Assembly: GCF_900129885.1 (NCBI RefSeq)
Contig: NZ_FQXE01000001.1
Coordinates: 186,001 to 250,000, forward strand
DNA length: 64,000 bases
Direction of reading: 5' to 3'
Source: Pollutimonas bauzanensis
GTDB taxonomy: Bacteria > Pseudomonadota > Gammaproteobacteria > Burkholderiales > Burkholderiaceae_B
Translations under genes and position numbers: made by a program
Notes under the pieces: model-generated
Database searches by the model: none
Told to the model about the DNA's origin: nothing
The model's input: the letters and a program-made list of their open reading frames with translations, nothing else
In this document: positions 17,002 to 26,283 of the stretch, piece by piece
Numbering within the stretch: the stretch's first letter is position 1
Layout: each line of letters begins with the position of its first letter

Positions 17002-17904
17002 ATGCCCATACCCATACTGACGGACACCGCCATGGAACTTCGACATCTGCGCTATTTCAGGATGCTTGCCGAGCATTTGAACTTCACGCGCGCAGCCGAG
17101 CGGCTCTATATCACTCAATCGACCCTGTCGCATCAAATCAAGCAGCTGGAGGAAGAAATCGGGCTGGAACTCGTGACGCGCAAGGGCAAGACCATAGCCC
17201 TGACCCATGCCGGGCAGCACTTTCTGGCCAGCGCCACCCGGGCGGTGGAAGGGATAGACAATACCTTGCGCGAGCTGAAGTCGTTTCAGCAGCCGCTCAC
17301 GGGCCACCTGGTGATAGGCGCCACGCATACCTTTTCCATAAAGCTGCTTGGCCAGTACCTGGCGCTGTTCGTGAAGCAGTTTCCGCTGGTCAAGCTGGAG
17401 CTTCTGGAGCTGCCGGCCCAGGAGATAGAAAACCGGCTGGTGGACGAAAGCCTGGATATCGGAATCGCCTATACGCCGAGCGCCTCGGAGGCCCTGTGGT
17501 CCGAACCCTTGTTCACCGAGTCGCTGGTGCTGGTCACCAACAGGGAGCACCCCTTCGCCACGCGCAAGCGGCTGCGGATGGTGGAGCTGCATAACCAGCC
17601 GCTGGTGCTGCTGTCGCGCACATTCGCCACGCGCAAGCTGCTGGATGGCTATTTCGATCAGGTGAAGATCAAGCCGGTCGTGGTGGCGGAAACCAACACG
17701 ATCTTCCCCATCATCCACCTCGTCAAGACCCTGCCCATCGGAGCGATCATATCCGAGCGGGCCATTCCCGATGAAGCCGATCTGCACAAGATTATCCTGC
17801 AGGACCCGGCGCCGACGCGCACCGCCGCCCTGCTCTGGAAGAAGAACCGGCATTATTCCCAAACCGCTTTGGAATTCGCCAAGCTGGTCAAGGAGAACTA
17901 CTAG
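17002..17904 (+). CDS. LysR-family transcriptional regulator (CynR-like)
   Basis: A 300-residue LysR regulator. The DNA-binding part reads ELRHLRYFRMLAEHLNFTRA then LYITQSTLSHQIKQLEEEIG, typical of the CynR/CbbR-like branch; the effector domain begins near GHLVIGATHTFSIKLLGQYL. The ATG at 17002 has GAGG seven bases upstream; the ATG at 17032 matches the usual family start better but has a weak ribosome-binding site. It is divergent from phnC and convergent with the CoA-transferase unit, with only 9 bp before the latter. Its target could be either. The classical PhnF regulator is absent here. Confidence 0.9.
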   Translation: MPIPILTDTAMELRHLRYFRMLAEHLNFTRAAERLYITQSTLSHQIKQLEEEIGLELVTRKGKTIALTHAGQHFLASATRAVEGIDNTLRELKSFQQPLTGHLVIGATHTFSIKLLGQYLALFVKQFPLVKLELLELPAQEIENRLVDESLDIGIAYTPSASEALWSEPLFTESLVLVTNREHPFATRKRLRMVELHNQPLVLLSRTFATRKLLDGYFDQVKIKPVVVAETNTIFPIIHLVKTLPIGAIISERAIPDEADLHKIILQDPAPTRTAALLWKKNRHYSQTALEFAKLVKENY

Positions 17905-17913
17905 GGGCGGTCC

Positions 17914-19065
17914 TCAGCCGGCCGCGCGCGGCTTCTTGCCCAGCGCCGCCAGAATTTCACTGCGCTGCTCGTCCAGCAAGGGCGGAGGAGTCACTTCGGT
18001 CATCCTTTGCCCGTCGAAGGAAATCGGGTTGCGCACGGTCCTGAATTCGCCCAATGTCGGGTGCAGCCCCGCCACGGTCAGTCCCAGATGCCTGGCCTGC
18101 GGATCTTCCAGCGCCTCGCTGGAATCGTAGACCGGGGAATGGGGAACATCCTTTCCGGTCAAGGCGGCGCACCAGAAGTTCCTGTCATGCTTGATGAAAA
18201 TATCGCCCAGTATCTTGATGAGCGCTTCCTGGTTCTTGATGCGGGCGGGGCGGTCCACAAAGCGCGCATCCTCGAACAGATCCGGCAATCCTATGACAAG
18301 GGCCAGCCCGTCCCAGAATTTCTGGGGCGAAGACATATGCAGCGCCAGCCATTTCCTGTCGGCGCATTCAAACACATAGGACTGCGAAACACTGGGCCGG
18401 CTGTAAGGGCCCATGACTTCGTTTTCCGAAAAGAAATGCGTAAAGGCGTCCAGGTTGAAGTGGCACATGGCTTCCAGCATCGATACTTCCACCTTGCGCC
18501 CCTTGCCCGTTCTGCTGCGTTCAAACAAGGCGCCCATGACGCCATAGGCCGCATACATGCCGGTGATCGAATCGGCAAGCGCGGGCCCCGTGATGCGCGG
18601 ATTTTCCGGATTGACCAGCAGGTGCAGCAGGCCGCTGGCCGCCTGGGCCACCGTGTCGTAGGCGGGGCGGCCCGCGGACGGCCCCGTGGCGCCAAAGCCG
18701 CTGATCGAGCAATAGATCAAGCCCGGATTCAGGGCGCGCAAACGCTCCTCGTCGGCATTGAGCTTGCCCGCCACGCCCGGCCTGAAGTTCTGTATATAGA
18801 CATCCGCGCCGCGGATCAGGTCGTCGAAGACTTCCAGATCGCCGGCATCGCGAGTGTCCAGCGCAATGCTGCTCTTGTTGCGGTTGTAGGTCTGGTAATG
18901 GGGGCTGTACAGACCGCCATTGAAGGCCCGGAAAGGGTCGCCGGTGCCCGGCTGTTCGACCTTGATCACCTTGGCCCCCAGGTCGGCCAGCAGCATGCCC
19001 GCCGCCGGCCCGGTGATGAATGTGCCCTGGTCGACGACAGTGATGCCGTCCAGTACTTTAATCAT
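17914..19065 (-). CDS. CaiB/BaiF family III CoA-transferase
   Basis: A 383-residue family III CoA-transferase that should move CoA from succinyl-CoA or another thioester to a carboxylic acid. The N-terminus IKVLDGITVVDQGTFITGPA with LLADLGAKVIKVEQPGTGD, and the active-site Asp region (GRPAYDTVAQAASGLLHLL), are typical. I chose ATG 19065, with GAGGG upstream. It is the last gene of a three-gene unit with a citryl-CoA-lyase-like enzyme and a Bug receptor. The acid substrate is unknown; a hydroxylated di- or tricarboxylate would fit the neighbours. Confidence 0.92.
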   Translation of the reverse strand: MIKVLDGITVVDQGTFITGPAAGMLLADLGAKVIKVEQPGTGDPFRAFNGGLYSPHYQTYNRNKSSIALDTRDAGDLEVFDDLIRGADVYIQNFRPGVAGKLNADEERLRALNPGLIYCSISGFGATGPSAGRPAYDTVAQAASGLLHLLVNPENPRITGPALADSITGMYAAYGVMGALFERSRTGKGRKVEVSMLEAMCHFNLDAFTHFFSENEVMGPYSRPSVSQSYVFECADRKWLALHMSSPQKFWDGLALVIGLPDLFEDARFVDRPARIKNQEALIKILGDIFIKHDRNFWCAALTGKDVPHSPVYDSSEALEDPQARHLGLTVAGLHPTLGEFRTVRNPISFDGQRMTEVTPPPLLDEQRSEILAALGKKPRAAG

Positions 19066-19087
19066 GCTGTTCCATCCCTCTGGCCGT

Positions 19088-19870
19088 TCACTCGCCGTCG
19101 TATTGAATGCCTTGCGCCGCATGATGCGACAGCACGAAACCGATAGGCCTGGATGCTTCCTCGTTCAGGTGCGCGATCAGGCTTGCCGTGCGCGCCAATA
19201 TCGGGATGCCCTTGAGCGCGGCCAGGGGGAAGCCGATATCGAGCATGATCGCCGGTATGGCGCCCGAGACATTGATGGGCAGGCCCTTGCCTATCGCCTT
19301 GGGAATGGCGGCCTGCACGGCGTACAGCATCGTTATGTGGTCTCCGGCCAGGTTCCGGCTCGCCGCCAGCGCCAGCAGCTTGTTGGCCCGCGGGTCGCCC
19401 TCGGAATGCTGCGGGTGCCCAAAGCCCGGAATCGACGCCTTGCTCAGTTTCATGGCGGCCAGATTGCCGGCCGCGACCTCTTCGAATGACAGCCCTTTTT
19501 CCCTGGACTCGGCGATGAGCCTGCTCAAAAACCTGCCGCATGCCTCAGTGCTGCCGAGCACGACGGAGCCGCAGCCCAGCAGGCCGGCCGCCACCGCGCC
19601 CTGCAGCGCCTCGGGAGCAGCGGCATAGGTCATTCTTGCCGCCTGCACGCTGGGCACCAGGCCATGTTCCGCAATGGACAACAACACCGCGTCGATAAAG
19701 AAGCGCTGCTCGTCGCTGGGCTCGCGCCCCGTCAACATAAAGAAAAAATAGTCGGTGAAGCCCATTTTCCCTATCAGTTCCGAGCACAAGTCCTTGCCCC
19801 TGACGGTAATGGACGCCGCATCGGAGGTGGATATCGCGGTAAAGGGCTGGTCCTGCTTGCCAATTCTCAT
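19088..19870 (-). CDS. Citryl-CoA lyase-like (citrate synthase family) enzyme
   Basis: A 260-residue short member of the citrate synthase superfamily, half the length of citrate synthase and typical of the citryl-CoA lyase group. The catalytic positions are visible: His in SIAEHGLVPSVQAARM, His in PGFGHPQHSEGDPRANKL, and Asp in MLDIGFP. It should split a CoA thioester of a 3-hydroxy-acid into acetyl-CoA and an oxo acid, or run the reverse aldol. The CoA-transferase next door would supply the thioester. The gene starts 24 bp after the Bug receptor gene ends. Confidence 0.88.
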   Translation of the reverse strand: MRIGKQDQPFTAISTSDAASITVRGKDLCSELIGKMGFTDYFFFMLTGREPSDEQRFFIDAVLLSIAEHGLVPSVQAARMTYAAAPEALQGAVAAGLLGCGSVVLGSTEACGRFLSRLIAESREKGLSFEEVAAGNLAAMKLSKASIPGFGHPQHSEGDPRANKLLALAASRNLAGDHITMLYAVQAAIPKAIGKGLPINVSGAIPAIMLDIGFPLAALKGIPILARTASLIAHLNEEASRPIGFVLSHHAAQGIQYDGE

Positions 19871-19894
19871 TTGAAAACCTGTATATCGATGTGA

Positions 19895-20860
19895 TTAATC
19901 AATGCGCGCATGGGCCGAATCTATCACTTCCGCCCATTTGCTGATTTCGCCGGCCACAAAGGCGGCGATTTTTTCCGATGGCAGGGGGGAACCCTCCACG
20001 CCCTGCTTTTTCAAGGCGTCGATCACGGCGGGGTCCTGCATGGCCTTGTCGGCGGCGGCGACCAGCTTGTCCTCGGTTTCTTTTGGCATGCCGGAAGGCG
20101 CCGCCAGCATATACCAGGCGGTCAAGTCGAAATCTTTATATCCCGACTCCGCGATGGTCGGCACATCGGGAGCCAGGGTGGCCCGATTGCTGGAACTTGC
20201 CGCCAGGGCCTTGAGCGCGCCGGCCTTGATATGCGGCACGACGGCAACCGGGTGGTAGAACATGAATGCCACCTGCCCCCCTATCGTGTCGGTCATGGCC
20301 TGCGCGCCCTCTTTATAAGGAACATGCAGCATGGAGACACCCGCCATCTTCTTGAGCAATTCGCCGGCCAGATGGCCCGACGTGCCATTGCCCGCCGAGG
20401 CAAAGGCGAGCTTGTCGGGATTCTTCTTGGCGTCGTCGAGCAGGTCTTTGAGGCTGTTGTACGGCGAATTCCTGCCTACCACCAGCAGCGTGGGCGTATA
20501 GCCCGGCATGGCGAGGTAGGTGAAGTCTTTCGAGGGATCGTAGGGCAGCCGGCTGTACAGGCCCTTGTTGATGGCGAATGTGCCCACGGAGCCGAAGCTC
20601 AGGGTGTAGCCGTCCGCCTTGGATTTTGCGACATAGTCCGTGCCGATGGCGCCGCCGGCGCCTGGCTTGTTTTCCACCACCACGCTTTGTCCCAGCTGCC
20701 TGGACAGCGCTTCGCCAATGACCCGCGCCGTGGTGTCGGTCGACGTGCCCGCCCCGAAAGGCACCACCAGCCGTATCGCCTTTTCGGGATAGCCGGCGGC
20801 GCTCGCCACGCTGCCGGCCGCGGCAATGCTCAGCAGCGTCAGCTTCAATAATGTTTTCAT
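19895..20860 (-). CDS. Bug/TctC-family solute receptor
   Basis: A 321-residue periplasmic receptor of the tripartite tricarboxylate transport family, very abundant in Bordetella and relatives. A signal peptide (MKTLLKLTLLSIAAAGSVAS, cleaved near SAA) is followed by YPEKAIRLVVPFGAGTSTDT, the family signature. Characterised members bind carboxylates such as citrate, glutamate or nicotinate. No TctA/TctB membrane genes are in the window, so this is an orphan receptor. It leads an operon with the lyase and CoA-transferase, which suggests the carried acid is then activated and cleaved. Confidence 0.93.
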   Translation of the reverse strand: MKTLLKLTLLSIAAAGSVASAAGYPEKAIRLVVPFGAGTSTDTTARVIGEALSRQLGQSVVVENKPGAGGAIGTDYVAKSKADGYTLSFGSVGTFAINKGLYSRLPYDPSKDFTYLAMPGYTPTLLVVGRNSPYNSLKDLLDDAKKNPDKLAFASAGNGTSGHLAGELLKKMAGVSMLHVPYKEGAQAMTDTIGGQVAFMFYHPVAVVPHIKAGALKALAASSSNRATLAPDVPTIAESGYKDFDLTAWYMLAAPSGMPKETEDKLVAAADKAMQDPAVIDALKKQGVEGSPLPSEKIAAFVAGEISKWAEVIDSAHARID

Positions 20861-21018
20861 GTTCGTCCTCTCCATCGTGCAGGGATTTATGTTTTAGGCT
20901 TCATCGGCATTCTACAAAGCTCAATCCAGATATGGAAATGATTAATAGCCATTGATTCAATCGATGCTATCGATAGAAAAATGGCATGGCGTTTTTGCCT
21001 TGGCGGCGCGCCGGGGAT

Positions 21019-21044
21019 AAAAAAAAGCCCCCATGAGGGGGCTT
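21019..21044 (-). terminator. Rho-independent terminator after the entericidin gene
   Basis: AAGCCCCC-ATGA-GGGGGCTT is a perfect 8-bp stem with a 4-nt loop, followed on the minus strand by a run of Ts (21019-21026). It lies 38 bp after the entericidin stop. Confidence 0.9.
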
Positions 21045-21082
21045 GCATGCACGACGGATTTTGCCGTTTGTATGCGCAGGCT

Positions 21083-21214
21083 TTACTTGTTCGCCGACTT
21101 GGTGATCGCGCCGCCGGCTTTGCTGATGTCTTCGCCGGCGCCCGCCATGGTGTTGCAGCCCGCAAGGGCAATGCAGCCCAGCAAGGCCAGGCAGGCAAGA
21201 ATTCGAGCAGCCAT
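21083..21214 (-). CDS. Entericidin A/B-family small lipoprotein
   Basis: A 43-residue protein starting MAARILACLALLGCIALAGC with lipobox LAGC, then NTMAGAGEDISKAGGAITKS, the entericidin signature. Entericidins are small membrane lipoproteins linked to stress-induced lysis or antidote function. The ATG has AAAGGGG 7 nt upstream and the gene has its own terminator. It is flanked by the Bug unit and a FAH-family gene on the same strand. Confidence 0.9.
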   Translation of the reverse strand: MAARILACLALLGCIALAGCNTMAGAGEDISKAGGAITKSANK

Positions 21215-21273
21215 GATTTTCCCCTTTTACAGAAGTGTTTTAAATGACGAGACGCCTGGACTCTACTGCGAGA

Positions 21274-21969
21274 TCAAGCGATTTTCACACGGAGTTCGCC
21301 AAGGCCGGCAACCGCGCCGACCATGGTGTCGCCCGCGACCACTGGGCCCACGCCTTCAGGCGTGCCGGTAAAGATGATGTCGCCGGCCTTCAGCTCGAAC
21401 AGGCCCGACAGATAAGCGATGGATTCAGCGACGTTCCAGATCATTTGCGACAAATCGCTGGTCTGCTTCACGACGCCATTCACGCTCAGCGAAATCGCGC
21501 CGGAATCCAGCGTCCCGGTCTGTTCGCGGGGGTGCAGAGGCCCTATCGGCGCCGACTGGTCAAAGGCCTTGCCGACTTCCCATGGGCGGCCCTGTTTCTT
21601 GGCTTCGCCTTGCAGGTCGCGGCGCGTCATGTCCAGGCCGATGGCGTAGCCCCACACGCATTGCGCGGCCTGCTCGGTCGTCAAATCGCGCCCGCCCTTG
21701 TCCAGGGCGACAACCAGTTCGATTTCATAATGCAGATTGGCCGTCTTGGGCGGATAAGGCATGACGCCCGTCTGGCCGTCGGCCACGTTGATCAGGGCAT
21801 CGGCCGGCTTGTTGAAGAAGAAAGGGTCTTCGCGGCCGGTGAAACCCATTTCCTTGGCGTGCTCGGCATAATTGCGGCCCACGCAATAGACGCGCCTCAC
21901 GGGGAATACCGCGGCTGAACCAGCCACCGGAATAGCGGCGACGGGGTGTGCGGGAATAATTGTATCCAT
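21274..21969 (-). CDS. Fumarylacetoacetate hydrolase-family protein (fumarylpyruvate hydrolase-like)
   Basis: A 231-residue FAH-fold metal-dependent hydrolase. Signature parts are VYCVGRNYAEHAKEMG, the metal-binding HYEIELVVAL, and DIIFTGTPEGVGPVVAGD. The sequence resembles fumarylpyruvate hydrolases (gentisate pathway) and related acylpyruvases; oxaloacetate decarboxylase activity is a further option in this family. It is 4 bp from ppa, so the two are co-transcribed. No other gentisate genes are nearby, so the exact substrate is open. Confidence 0.88.
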   Translation of the reverse strand: MDTIIPAHPVAAIPVAGSAAVFPVRRVYCVGRNYAEHAKEMGFTGREDPFFFNKPADALINVADGQTGVMPYPPKTANLHYEIELVVALDKGGRDLTTEQAAQCVWGYAIGLDMTRRDLQGEAKKQGRPWEVGKAFDQSAPIGPLHPREQTGTLDSGAISLSVNGVVKQTSDLSQMIWNVAESIAYLSGLFELKAGDIIFTGTPEGVGPVVAGDTMVGAVAGLGELRVKIA

Positions 21970-21973
21970 TCTA

Positions 21974-22507
21974 TCAAGCTCCTTTTACGTAGCGCTCTGC
22001 GCCATCTCTGATTTCTTTAAGCGCAGCTTCCTGCCCTTCCCAGCCTTTGACCTTCACCCATTTGCCTTTTTCCAGATCCTTGTAGTGCTCGAAAAAATGC
22101 TGGATGCGGGCAAGATCCTCGTGCGGCAGGTCTTCCGGCTTCTGGATGTGGCGGTAGGGAGGATAGAGTTTATCGACCGGAACGGCCAGGACCTTGGCAT
22201 CGCCGCCGGCCTCGTCGTCCATGATCAATACGCCTATGGAACGGCAGCGTATCACCGCTCCGATTTGTATAGGAAAGGGAGCCAGCACCAGCACATCCAC
22301 CGGGTCGCCGTCGTCGGATACCGTCTGGGGGATGTAGCCGTAGTTGCACGGGTAGTGCATGGCGGTCAGCATGAAGCGGTCCACGAACACGGCGCCGGAT
22401 TCTTTATCGACTTCGTATTTGACCGGGTCCGCATTCATGGGGATTTCGACTATGACATTGAATTCATCAGGCAAGTTATTGCCGGCGGGTACGCGGTCTA
22501 AGCTCAT
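21974..22507 (-). CDS. ppa: Inorganic pyrophosphatase
   Basis: A 177-residue family I soluble pyrophosphatase, hydrolysing PPi to phosphate. The motif [16 protein letters not shown] holds the conserved metal-binding aspartates; [20 protein letters not shown] near the N-terminus and [16 protein letters not shown] at the C-terminus are family sequence. It matches E. coli Ppa in size. It lies 36 bp after hemY in the same direction. Confidence 0.97.
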   Translation of the reverse strand: MSLDRVPAGNNLPDEFNVIVEIPMNADPVKYEVDKESGAVFVDRFMLTAMHYPCNYGYIPQTVSDDGDPVDVLVLAPFPIQIGAVIRCRSIGVLIMDDEAGGDAKVLAVPVDKLYPPYRHIQKPEDLPHEDLARIQHFFEHYKDLEKGKWVKVKGWEGQEAALKEIRDGAERYVKGA

Positions 22508-22543
22508 GCTAGGTTCAGCCTCAAGATATGGATGTAAAAAAGA

Positions 22544-24061
22544 TCAGTGTTGGCCCGGACCACGACGTGGCCGGTCGGAAGTTTGCGACAAGTCGACGCC
22601 CGGAATCGGCGCGCTGTCGAAATATTCGTCCAGCGCGGTATCCGGCGAGGAAGAAGATTGCGCGGCGCCGGGCGCCGGCCTGTCCGCGGGCGGCGCCGCC
22701 GGCAGCGGCGCGGAGCCCGCCGCATCGTCGTCCATGAAATCGGCGGCGCTGGCCGCCACGGGCGCTGGATCCGTCTGGGGCATGTCGGGCTCGGGCAGGC
22801 TTTCGACATCGATGAGGGTGGGATCGCCGCGCGTGTCGGCGGCCGGCAAAGCCCGGCTGACAGGCAGCACCGGCAGCACGCCCGCCACCCCGGAGGCCAG
22901 GCGCCAATGCTTCATGGCATCGGCCGGCCGGCCCAGGCGGTCGTACAGGTTGCCCAGCAAGGCGTGTATGCGCATGTCGCTGCGTATCTTCATGCTGCGC
23001 AACAGATAATGTTCTCCCTGCCCCCACAATTGCCCGGTCAGGCACAAATTGCCCAGCGCGGCAAGCAGCGCGGAATCGTCGGGATGGTTCTTGAGCCAGA
23101 CTTCGGCCTTGCTGAGCCGGCGCGCGACGAACTCGGGCGGGCATTGCGAATAGGCATTGAGCAGGCGCGGCTCGAGCCTGGCGCCGATCGCCGCTTCGAG
23201 TATCCGGGAAGCCTCTTCGTAATTGCCTTCGGCTTCCTGGATGGCAGCGCCGGCAAGCGCGATATCGGGCAGACTGCGCTCATCGGCCTTCAGGTCGCCC
23301 CAGATGGACTTGAAGCCCTCGGCGCCCGCGGCATGCAGGCGGGCCGCCGCCGATGTCTCGATGAGCTGCATGGCTTCGGCCTTTTCGATGACGCCGCGGC
23401 GCAGCAGCAGGCGCGTCAGTTCGTAGACGCGGTCATGATTGCGCAATTGTCGGTGGGCGCGCAACAACAGGCGGGTGGCGTGGAAATAGCGCGAACTGGC
23501 GTCTTGCAGCGGCTGCAGCAGCACCAGGGCGTCTTGCGGGCGGTTCTGGTCCAGGTACATCTCGGCGGCGACCGTGGCCGCCGCTTCGCGCAGCCGCGGG
23601 TCGTTGCCGGCGCTTTCCTGGGCCAGGGCCAGCGCCTGGTCGCGCCGGGTGAATTCGCCCAGATGATGGGAAGCGCGCGCCGAAGCCAGCCCGGCCAGCA
23701 CCTTGCGGCTGCTGGAGCGAGTGCGCCCCAGCAGCTTCGAGAGCTCTTTTTCAGCTTCGGTGTAGCGCCCTTCGAGCACGTTGATCCAGCCGCTTTCCAG
23801 CAGCTTGTGGTCGCGGTTCTGCGCGCGCAGGCTGCGCCATGAGCGGAAGCGTTCCGGGCCGCCGGAGATCCATGCCAGGACGCGCAGCACCACGTACAGG
23901 ATGATAAAGGTGGCCAGCACCAGCAGAACCGCCAGGGTGAGCGACAGCTCTATGCGCCAGGGCTGCGCCATGATCAGCACATTGCCGCTGTGATCGCGCA
24001 AGACGAGCGCCAGCGCGACGGCGGCAACGAATACCAGCAGTGTCCAGAACCAGGTTCTCAT
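22544..24061 (-). CDS. hemY: HemY-family membrane TPR protein
   Basis: A 505-residue inner-membrane protein of the proteobacterial HemY family (unrelated to the Bacillus oxidase of the same name). Two N-terminal transmembrane segments (TWFWTLLVFVAAVALALVL and LAVLLVLATFIILYVVLRVL) are followed by a HemY_N domain and helical TPR-like repeats up to about residue 400, then a disordered proline/alanine-rich tail. It lies last in hemCDXY, 3 bp after hemX. Its role in haem synthesis is thought to be organisational. Confidence 0.93.
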   Translation of the reverse strand: MRTWFWTLLVFVAAVALALVLRDHSGNVLIMAQPWRIELSLTLAVLLVLATFIILYVVLRVLAWISGGPERFRSWRSLRAQNRDHKLLESGWINVLEGRYTEAEKELSKLLGRTRSSSRKVLAGLASARASHHLGEFTRRDQALALAQESAGNDPRLREAAATVAAEMYLDQNRPQDALVLLQPLQDASSRYFHATRLLLRAHRQLRNHDRVYELTRLLLRRGVIEKAEAMQLIETSAAARLHAAGAEGFKSIWGDLKADERSLPDIALAGAAIQEAEGNYEEASRILEAAIGARLEPRLLNAYSQCPPEFVARRLSKAEVWLKNHPDDSALLAALGNLCLTGQLWGQGEHYLLRSMKIRSDMRIHALLGNLYDRLGRPADAMKHWRLASGVAGVLPVLPVSRALPAADTRGDPTLIDVESLPEPDMPQTDPAPVAASAADFMDDDAAGSAPLPAAPPADRPAPGAAQSSSSPDTALDEYFDSAPIPGVDLSQTSDRPRRGPGQH

Positions 24062-24064
24062 TGT

Positions 24065-25420
24065 TTACCTCTGTGGCGTAGTAGGCGCCGCATCGGCTGG
24101 CGGAACGGGATCGGACGGCGCAGCTTCGGACTGCGGCGCTTCGCCGGCTTGCGGCGGCTCTTCCGGCTCGGCCTGCGCCGCGCCGGGCGCATCATCGGCG
24201 GGAGCCTGGCCGTTGGACGACGGCGACGTAATGGCGCCCTCCTGTGCCGACTTGGCGCTGGCTTCGCGCAGGGCCTCGACAGCCTGCAGGCTATTGGTGA
24301 CCGTGGGCAGCTTCACTTCGATGGAAGTGTCCGCCATCTCGCGAGCCAGCTTGAGCGCCTGGCGCGACTGCGGCGATTTCTGGTCATAGCGGCTTTCCAC
24401 CGCCTTGACCAGCGCCTCGGTTTCGGACTGCCAGATCTTGGGCTGGCGCATCATCAGGGCCAGTTGCGCCGTCATGATGCGCAAGCGCAGGTTCTCGCGG
24501 AAACGCGTGGCCTGGTCCGGCGACATCAGCAGGGCCGTGGGGTCGTCGACGCGGCGCACGGTAATGAACTGACCCAGGTCCTGGCGTATGGACGACCAGG
24601 CGCTGCGCGACCAGCCGTCGACCGTGTCCAGGGTTTGCCGCCACCATGGCGCATCGGCGTCCATGCCGCCGCGGCTTTCGGAGGCGCGCGGCGGCGCGGA
24701 CGGCGTGGACGGAACAATGTCGGGCGCCGCGTCATCGGGAACCAGCAATGCGGCCTCGCCGACCAGGGCGCTCAGTTCATCGAGCTGCGTGGACAGCAGC
24801 GCCACATCGACGGTGGACGCGGCCCGCAAGCGGTCGAGGTCGCCATTGATGGTCTGCAGCAAGGAAGCCAGCCCCGGGCGGTTGGCCCGGGCCAGCTGCG
24901 CCTGCGCCGTTTCCAGCGAAATGACGGCGTTGGCGACGTTGCCGCTGAGCTGCAACTGCTGCTGGGCGATGGTCAGCAAATGGTCGACATCGTTGATCAG
25001 CACCAGGTCGGAACCGCTGTCGGTAAGGTTGCGGAATGCCTGTTCCAGGCTTTCCGCATGGCTTCTCGCTTCGCTCACCGAGCGTTCCAGCGCGGCGATT
25101 TGCCCGGACTGTTCCTGCTGCAGCGACAAGGCCTGCTGGGCCTGTTCGGCGGCCTGGTTGGCGGCGCTCGCGCCGCTTTGCACCTGCGCGGCCAGGCTGT
25201 CGGCGGCCTGATGGAACTGCCGCTGCTGATACCAAAGCGCCGCCGCCAGGGCAAGGGCGACCAGCAACACAATAATGAAAGCCGGCAGCAGGACGGACCG
25301 CGGTTTTTTGGCTGGCGATGGCTGGGCGGGCCGGGCATTGGTGGCTGGCCCTGGGGAGGCAGGAATACCTGGGGCAGAGGCCTGGCCAGCTTGCGGGATC
25401 TCGGGTTTTTTATCAGTCAT
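24065..25420 (-). CDS. hemX: HemX-family membrane protein
   Basis: A 451-residue single-pass inner-membrane protein. A proline/alanine-rich N-terminus is followed by one transmembrane segment (VLLPAFIIVLLVALALAAAL), a long coiled coil (residues about 70-140) and a globular domain containing VDHLLTIAQQQLQLSGNVAN. The family is often mis-annotated as uroporphyrinogen methyltransferase but lacks that fold. The C-terminal tail is low complexity. It sits between hemD and hemY. Confidence 0.92.
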   Translation of the reverse strand: MTDKKPEIPQAGQASAPGIPASPGPATNARPAQPSPAKKPRSVLLPAFIIVLLVALALAAALWYQQRQFHQAADSLAAQVQSGASAANQAAEQAQQALSLQQEQSGQIAALERSVSEARSHAESLEQAFRNLTDSGSDLVLINDVDHLLTIAQQQLQLSGNVANAVISLETAQAQLARANRPGLASLLQTINGDLDRLRAASTVDVALLSTQLDELSALVGEAALLVPDDAAPDIVPSTPSAPPRASESRGGMDADAPWWRQTLDTVDGWSRSAWSSIRQDLGQFITVRRVDDPTALLMSPDQATRFRENLRLRIMTAQLALMMRQPKIWQSETEALVKAVESRYDQKSPQSRQALKLAREMADTSIEVKLPTVTNSLQAVEALREASAKSAQEGAITSPSSNGQAPADDAPGAAQAEPEEPPQAGEAPQSEAAPSDPVPPADAAPTTPQR

Positions 25421-25435
25421 GGCGAGATTGTAATC

Positions 25436-26266
25436 CTAGGAGCTTTCTTGAGGCGACGCCATCTGGCCGATAGCCTGAAAAATGGCATCGTCGCTGGGTG
25501 AGCATACTTTTACCATTGGCGCCGCCACATTACCAGAAGCGCCGAGCACGGATTGTAATCGGCCTGCCACCCGCTCGTGTATCACCACGAAACGGCAGCG
25601 GGCCCATGCGGCTTCCAGGCCCAGCCGCCGGACATTGGCATGGACGGCGTCGACGCTCTCGCCGCTGGTCAGCAAAAACACGCAGGACTCGGGCCGGGCC
25701 AGCGCCTTCCGCAGGTCCGCCGCCTGGTCGGCGCGCCACAGGGCCGGCTCGCGCCCGTACAAAGCCAGCCGCTCGACCCTGGCGCCCGCCTCTTCGCATT
25801 GAGCGCCCAGCCATTCCCGCCCCGATACGCCCCTGACTATCAGCACCCGGCCGAGCCGGTGCAGCCGCGGCTGCAGCAGGGCCCACAAGGCCTCCGAATC
25901 CTGGCTCTGGCTGCCGGGATCGGGATGCAGGATATGGGCATGAGGCATCAGGCCCGAGTCGTACAAGGGCTGGGCGCTGGAGCGCCCCACGGTCGCGGCC
26001 AGGGTGCGCTCGGGCCAGCAATGCCCGCCCGGGCGCCTATCCAGCAGATCCAGATAGAAGCGAACGGCATTGCTGCTTACAAAAACGATCAAATCGTAAT
26101 CGGCCGGCGACGGCAGTTGATCGCCATCGCGCAGCAGCGGGCATATCCGCAGGGCTGGCAGGATGAGCGCCTGCCAGCCCGCGGCCCGCAGGCGCCCGGC
26201 AAGCTGCTCGTTCTTGCCTTGCGGACGCGTCAACACGACGCTGGCTTTCATGGTGGTGCCCGTCAT
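25436..26266 (-). CDS. hemD: Uroporphyrinogen-III synthase
   Basis: A protein of about 276 residues that closes hydroxymethylbilane to uroporphyrinogen III. It begins VVLTRPQGKNEQLAGRLRAA, the usual HemD start, and contains IVFVSSNAVRFYLDLL and FLLTSGESVDAVHANV, both conserved folds of this fast-evolving family. Start ATG at 26266 or 26251 are both possible; neither has a strong ribosome-binding site. It starts 17 bp after hemC. Confidence 0.93.
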   Translation of the reverse strand: MTGTTMKASVVLTRPQGKNEQLAGRLRAAGWQALILPALRICPLLRDGDQLPSPADYDLIVFVSSNAVRFYLDLLDRRPGGHCWPERTLAATVGRSSAQPLYDSGLMPHAHILHPDPGSQSQDSEALWALLQPRLHRLGRVLIVRGVSGREWLGAQCEEAGARVERLALYGREPALWRADQAADLRKALARPESCVFLLTSGESVDAVHANVRRLGLEAAWARCRFVVIHERVAGRLQSVLGASGNVAAPMVKVCSPSDDAIFQAIGQMASPQESS

Positions 26267-26283
26267 GAAACGGCCGCCGCGTA

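Noticed and set aside
24065-25420. HemX as uroporphyrinogen-III methyltransferase
   Set aside because: The sequence is one transmembrane helix, a coiled coil and a HemX domain, without the SAM-binding methyltransferase fold.
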